Position numbers and translations under genes: made by a program
Origin: Deltaproteobacteria bacterium
Lineage (GTDB): Bacteria > Desulfobacterota_E > Deferrimicrobia > Deferrimicrobiales > Deferrimicrobiaceae
Direction of reading: 5' to 3'
DNA length: 6,517 nucleotides
Assembly: GCA_023489025.1 (NCBI GenBank)
Contig: JAMDCN010000033.1
Span: 1-6,517 of the forward strand
Shown here: positions 4,793 to 6,517 of the stretch, one piece after another
How positions within the stretch are numbered: position 1 is the stretch's first letter
Layout of the letters: each line of letters begins with the position of its first letter
Notes under the pieces: model-generated
What the model was told of the DNA's origin: nothing
Database searches by the model: none
Seen by the model: the letters and a program-made list of their open reading frames with translations, nothing else

Positions 4793-5715
4793 AGACCGTC
4801 GAAACCTTCGTCCTGGATGAAGCCGACCGGATGCTCGACATGGGCTTCATCCACGACATCCGTCGGGTCATCGACCAGTTGCCCTCGAAGCGGCAGACCC
4901 TCTTCTTCTCGGCCACGATGCCGAGGGAGATCCAGGGGCTCGCCGACACCATCCTTCGGGACCCGGTCCGGGTGGCGGTAACCCCGGTGGCGACCCCCGC
5001 CGAAGCCGTGGAGCAGCGGGTCCACTACGTGGAGAAATCCGAAAAAATAAAGCTCCTCAAGCACCTTCTGGACGGCCCTTCCATCAAGAACGCGCTGGTC
5101 TTCACGCGCACCAAGCACGGCGCCGACGCGGTCACCAAGCAGCTCGAGCGCTACCAGGTCCGGGCCGAGGCGATCCACGGCAACAAGTCGCAAAACGCCC
5201 GCGAGAAGGCATTGGCGAGCTTCAAGCGGGGCGTGACGAGAGTGCTCGTGGCGACGGATATCGCCGCCCGGGGCCTCGACATCGTCGACCTGTCGCACGT
5301 GGTCAACTTCGACCTCCCGAACGAGCCGGAAAGCTACGTCCACCGGATCGGGCGCACGGGCCGGGCCGGCGCCTCCGGGATCGCCCTGTCGTTCTGCTCC
5401 TTCGACGAGCGTCCTTTCCTCGCCGATATCGAACGGCTCATCCGCAAACACCTTCCGGTGGCGGAGGACCACCCGTACCGCTCCGGGTACGGCGCCGGGA
5501 CACCGACGAACCTCGACCCGCGGCACGCACACGGCGCGGCGGCGCTCTCCATGGTCCACCCCGACATGGTGTCCCGCCGGGACAAGTACGATCCCTCCAA
5601 CACGCGTCCCGACGGCCGCCCCGGCCGCTCGCGCCGCGAATCGAAGTGGACCCGGGGATTCGGAGCCGGCAAGCCGGCCCCCCGCCACGCGGAGCACCGC
5701 CGCGCGGAGTGGTAA
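4738..5715 (+). CDS. C-terminal helicase fragment (DEAD motif and helicase C domain)
   Basis: The second frame is open from before 4627, and the first usable start is GTG 4738 ([10 protein letters not shown]). This gives 325 residues with motif Ib TPGR, DEAD, SAT, the complete second RecA-like domain ([12 protein letters not shown], motif V, motif VI) and a C-terminal tail rich in Arg, Gly and Ser. It lacks the Walker A and Q motif. No good ribosome binding site precedes GTG 4738, so it is best read as the distal part of one broken gene. Confidence 0.6.
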   Translation: MATPGRLLDLMSQGLVHLKTVETFVLDEADRMLDMGFIHDIRRVIDQLPSKRQTLFFSATMPREIQGLADTILRDPVRVAVTPVATPAEAVEQRVHYVEKSEKIKLLKHLLDGPSIKNALVFTRTKHGADAVTKQLERYQVRAEAIHGNKSQNAREKALASFKRGVTRVLVATDIAARGLDIVDLSHVVNFDLPNEPESYVHRIGRTGRAGASGIALSFCSFDERPFLADIERLIRKHLPVAEDHPYRSGYGAGTPTNLDPRHAHGAAALSMVHPDMVSRRDKYDPSNTRPDGRPGRSRRESKWTRGFGAGKPAPRHAEHRRAEW

Positions 5716-5752
5716 AATAATCCGATCCGCTTCGCGTCGATCGTTGGAAACG

Positions 5753-5758
5753 AGGAGG
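5753..5758 (+). promoter_or_regulatory. Strong ribosome binding site that fixes the TTG start of pckA
   Basis: AGGAGG lies 6 nt before TTG 5765. It supports TTG as the start because no ATG or GTG in the pckA frame lies near it. Confidence 0.75.
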
Positions 5759-5764
5759 CTCGCC

Positions 5765-6517
5765 TTGAGTGGACATTTGAACGGGAACCGGGCCGACGAT
5801 CTCTCCTTCCACGGAATCCGGAAGGCCGAGGCCGTCTGGTGGAACCTTTCGCGTTCGGCGCTGCTCGAGCAATCGCTGCGGCGTCGCGAAGGGCACCTTG
5901 CGGCGTCCGGTCCCCTCGTCGTGCGGACCGGCGAGTACACGGGGCGGTCCCCCAACGACCGCTTCTTCGTGCGGGAGCCCGGCAGCGAGGGATCGATCCA
6001 CTGGGGAGCGACGAACCGCCCCTTCGACGCCGACAAGTACGAGGCGCTCCGGGCGCGGCTGTTCTCCTACCTCGAAGGGAGGGAGCTCTTCGTCCAGGAT
6101 TGCCACGTGGGCGCGGACGACGGGCACCGGCTCCCGATCCGGGTCATCACCGAGATGGCGTGGCACGCCCTTTTCGCCCGGAACATGTTCCTTCCCGTGA
6201 CGGACCGGGAGGCGCTCCTGCGCCACGTCCCGGGGTTCACGGTCATCAGCGCGCCCGGCTTCCACTCCCGCCCCGAGATGGACGGGACACGCAGCGAGGT
6301 CTTCATCCTGATCCACTTCGGGCGAAAGGAGGTGATGATCGGCGGCACCCTGTACGCGGGCGAGATCAAGAAGTCGGTCTTCACCGTGATGAACTACCTG
6401 CTCCCCGCGGCGGGCGTCCTCCCGATGCACTGCGCCGCGAGCTACGGGCGCGACGACCAGGACGTAGCGGTCCTCTTCGGCCTCTCGGGAACGGGGAAGA
6501 CCGACTTCTTGATCTCG
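5765..6517 (+). CDS. pckA: Phosphoenolpyruvate carboxykinase (ATP), N-terminal part; 3' end outside window
   Basis: This cytosolic enzyme of gluconeogenesis converts oxaloacetate and ATP to phosphoenolpyruvate, CO2 and ADP. The visible part is 251 codons, about half of the usual ~530 residues. It starts at TTG 5765 behind AGGAGG. Visible motifs: RTGEYTGRSPNDRFFV (54-69, with the substrate-binding Arg61), DCHVGAD, ITEMAWHALFARNMF, GGTLYAGEIKKSVFTVMNYL (Y197, K202, K203 equivalent to the Mn/substrate ligands of ATP-PEPCKs), MHCAA (H222) and the P-loop GLSGTGKT (239-246). All expected active-site residues up to the P-loop are present. After GTGKT the family continues TLS, but here it reads DFLIS; those last 15 nt copy upstream sequence in inverted orientation and are probably artefactual. 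The gap to the helicase is 49 nt; a TAAAAT at 5713-5718 might be a -10 box, but no -35 is evident, so cotranscription is also possible. Confidence 0.92.
   Translation, partial: MSGHLNGNRADDLSFHGIRKAEAVWWNLSRSALLEQSLRRREGHLAASGPLVVRTGEYTGRSPNDRFFVREPGSEGSIHWGATNRPFDADKYEALRARLFSYLEGRELFVQDCHVGADDGHRLPIRVITEMAWHALFARNMFLPVTDREALLRHVPGFTVISAPGFHSRPEMDGTRSEVFILIHFGRKEVMIGGTLYAGEIKKSVFTVMNYLLPAAGVLPMHCAASYGRDDQDVAVLFGLSGTGKTDFLIS
6361..6517. repeat. Terminal inverted repeat at the right window edge (fold-back chimera signature)
   Basis: Positions 6496-6517 are the exact reverse complement of 6361-6382 (22 nt), and 24 of 25 positions match if extended to 6493 and 6385. The spacer is 113 nt. The repeat ends exactly at the window edge. 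The first 7 nt (GAAGACC, 6496-6502) belong to the authentic P-loop codons and to both arms; the remaining 15 nt disagree with the conserved pckA sequence. Confidence 0.85.

Larger units (their letters stand above)
4346..5715 (+). pseudogene. rhlE: DEAD-box ATP-dependent RNA helicase, RhlE-like, frameshifted with motif Ia lost
   Basis: The locus encodes both RecA-like domains of a DEAD-box RNA helicase, which unwinds RNA duplexes using ATP. In the first frame: Q motif (F16..FGL, PTPIQ at 37-41) and motif I AQTGTGKT (58-65), up to RVLVL at residue 94 (codon 4625-4627). The sequence then continues in another frame from 4627 with [23 protein letters not shown] (4816-4827), SAT (4909-4917), [10 protein letters not shown] (5251-5280), HRIGRTGR (5341-5364) and a basic tail ending at TAA 5713-5715. 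The family normally has about 11 residues containing PTRELA (motif Ia) between VLVL and ESFG. They are absent, which together with the frame change implies a deletion of about 34 nt. ATG 4346 has GGAG 11 nt upstream; an in-frame GTG at 4337 is the alternative. Either a pseudogene or an assembly/sequencing deletion. Confidence 0.85.

Noticed and set aside
4444..6036. Minus-strand open frame of 530 codons
   Set aside because: It is antisense to the helicase and pckA, whose motifs are unmistakable. The predicted protein is a low-information Arg/Gly/Val-rich shadow.
5438..6430. Minus-strand open frame of 330 codons
   Set aside because: It is antisense to the helicase 3' end and pckA with no ribosome binding site or domain; a shadow of pckA codon bias.
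6503..6517. Novel PEPCK variant with DFLIS after the P-loop
   Set aside because: The divergent bases are an exact inverted copy of sequence in the same gene, so an artefact or template switch explains them better than protein evolution.
1..6517. CRISPR array, tRNA or rRNA genes
   Set aside because: No regularly spaced repeats, cloverleaf-type sequence or conserved rRNA segments were seen on either strand.

Overview
This GC-rich window comes from a Gram-negative bacterium. The outer-membrane phosphate-selective-type porin shows this, and the third codon positions of the real genes are dominated by G and C. The gene mix (AAA_14/DUF4143 ATPase, VapBC, a YWLG-type aldo/keto reductase relative, RhlE-type helicase, ATP-dependent PEP carboxykinase) would fit a deltaproteobacterium-like (Desulfobacterota) genome. 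That placement is an inference from gene content, not from a marker gene.

Layout: five genes lie on the minus strand and two loci on the plus strand, diverging from an intergenic region at about 4018-4345. Reading leftwards on the minus strand: vapB (4017-3784) and vapC (3787-3386) overlap by 4 nt. Only 35 nt later comes an aldo/keto reductase-fold protein (3350-2571) whose usual catalytic tetrad looks lost. After a 105-nt gap holding a small AT-rich palindrome comes an AAA_14/DUF4143 ATPase (2465-1218). After a 197-nt gap with a good sigma70-type promoter comes a porin that runs off the left edge (1020-1). Reading rightwards on the plus strand: a DEAD-box RNA helicase (4346-5715) is preceded by a GC-rich structured leader, and pckA (from 5765, TTG start with a strong ribosome binding site) runs off the right edge.

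Two genes appear damaged. The helicase changes reading frame at about 4627 and has lost helicase motif Ia, which implies a deletion of about 34 nt. The last 15 nt of the window are an inverted copy of sequence 113-135 nt upstream, joined through a 7-nt microhomology inside the pckA P-loop. This looks like a fold-back chimera or template switch and not real pckA sequence.

Functionally this is a mixed neighbourhood: nutrient uptake (porin), a toxin-antitoxin module, RNA remodelling and gluconeogenesis. I see no strong evidence of a new multi-gene system. The most unusual items are the catalytically degenerate AKR attached to vapBC, the inverted repeat and codon-biased relic frame at the 3' end of the ATPase gene, and the two sequence discontinuities. 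I found no tRNA, rRNA, CRISPR array or complete insertion sequence.
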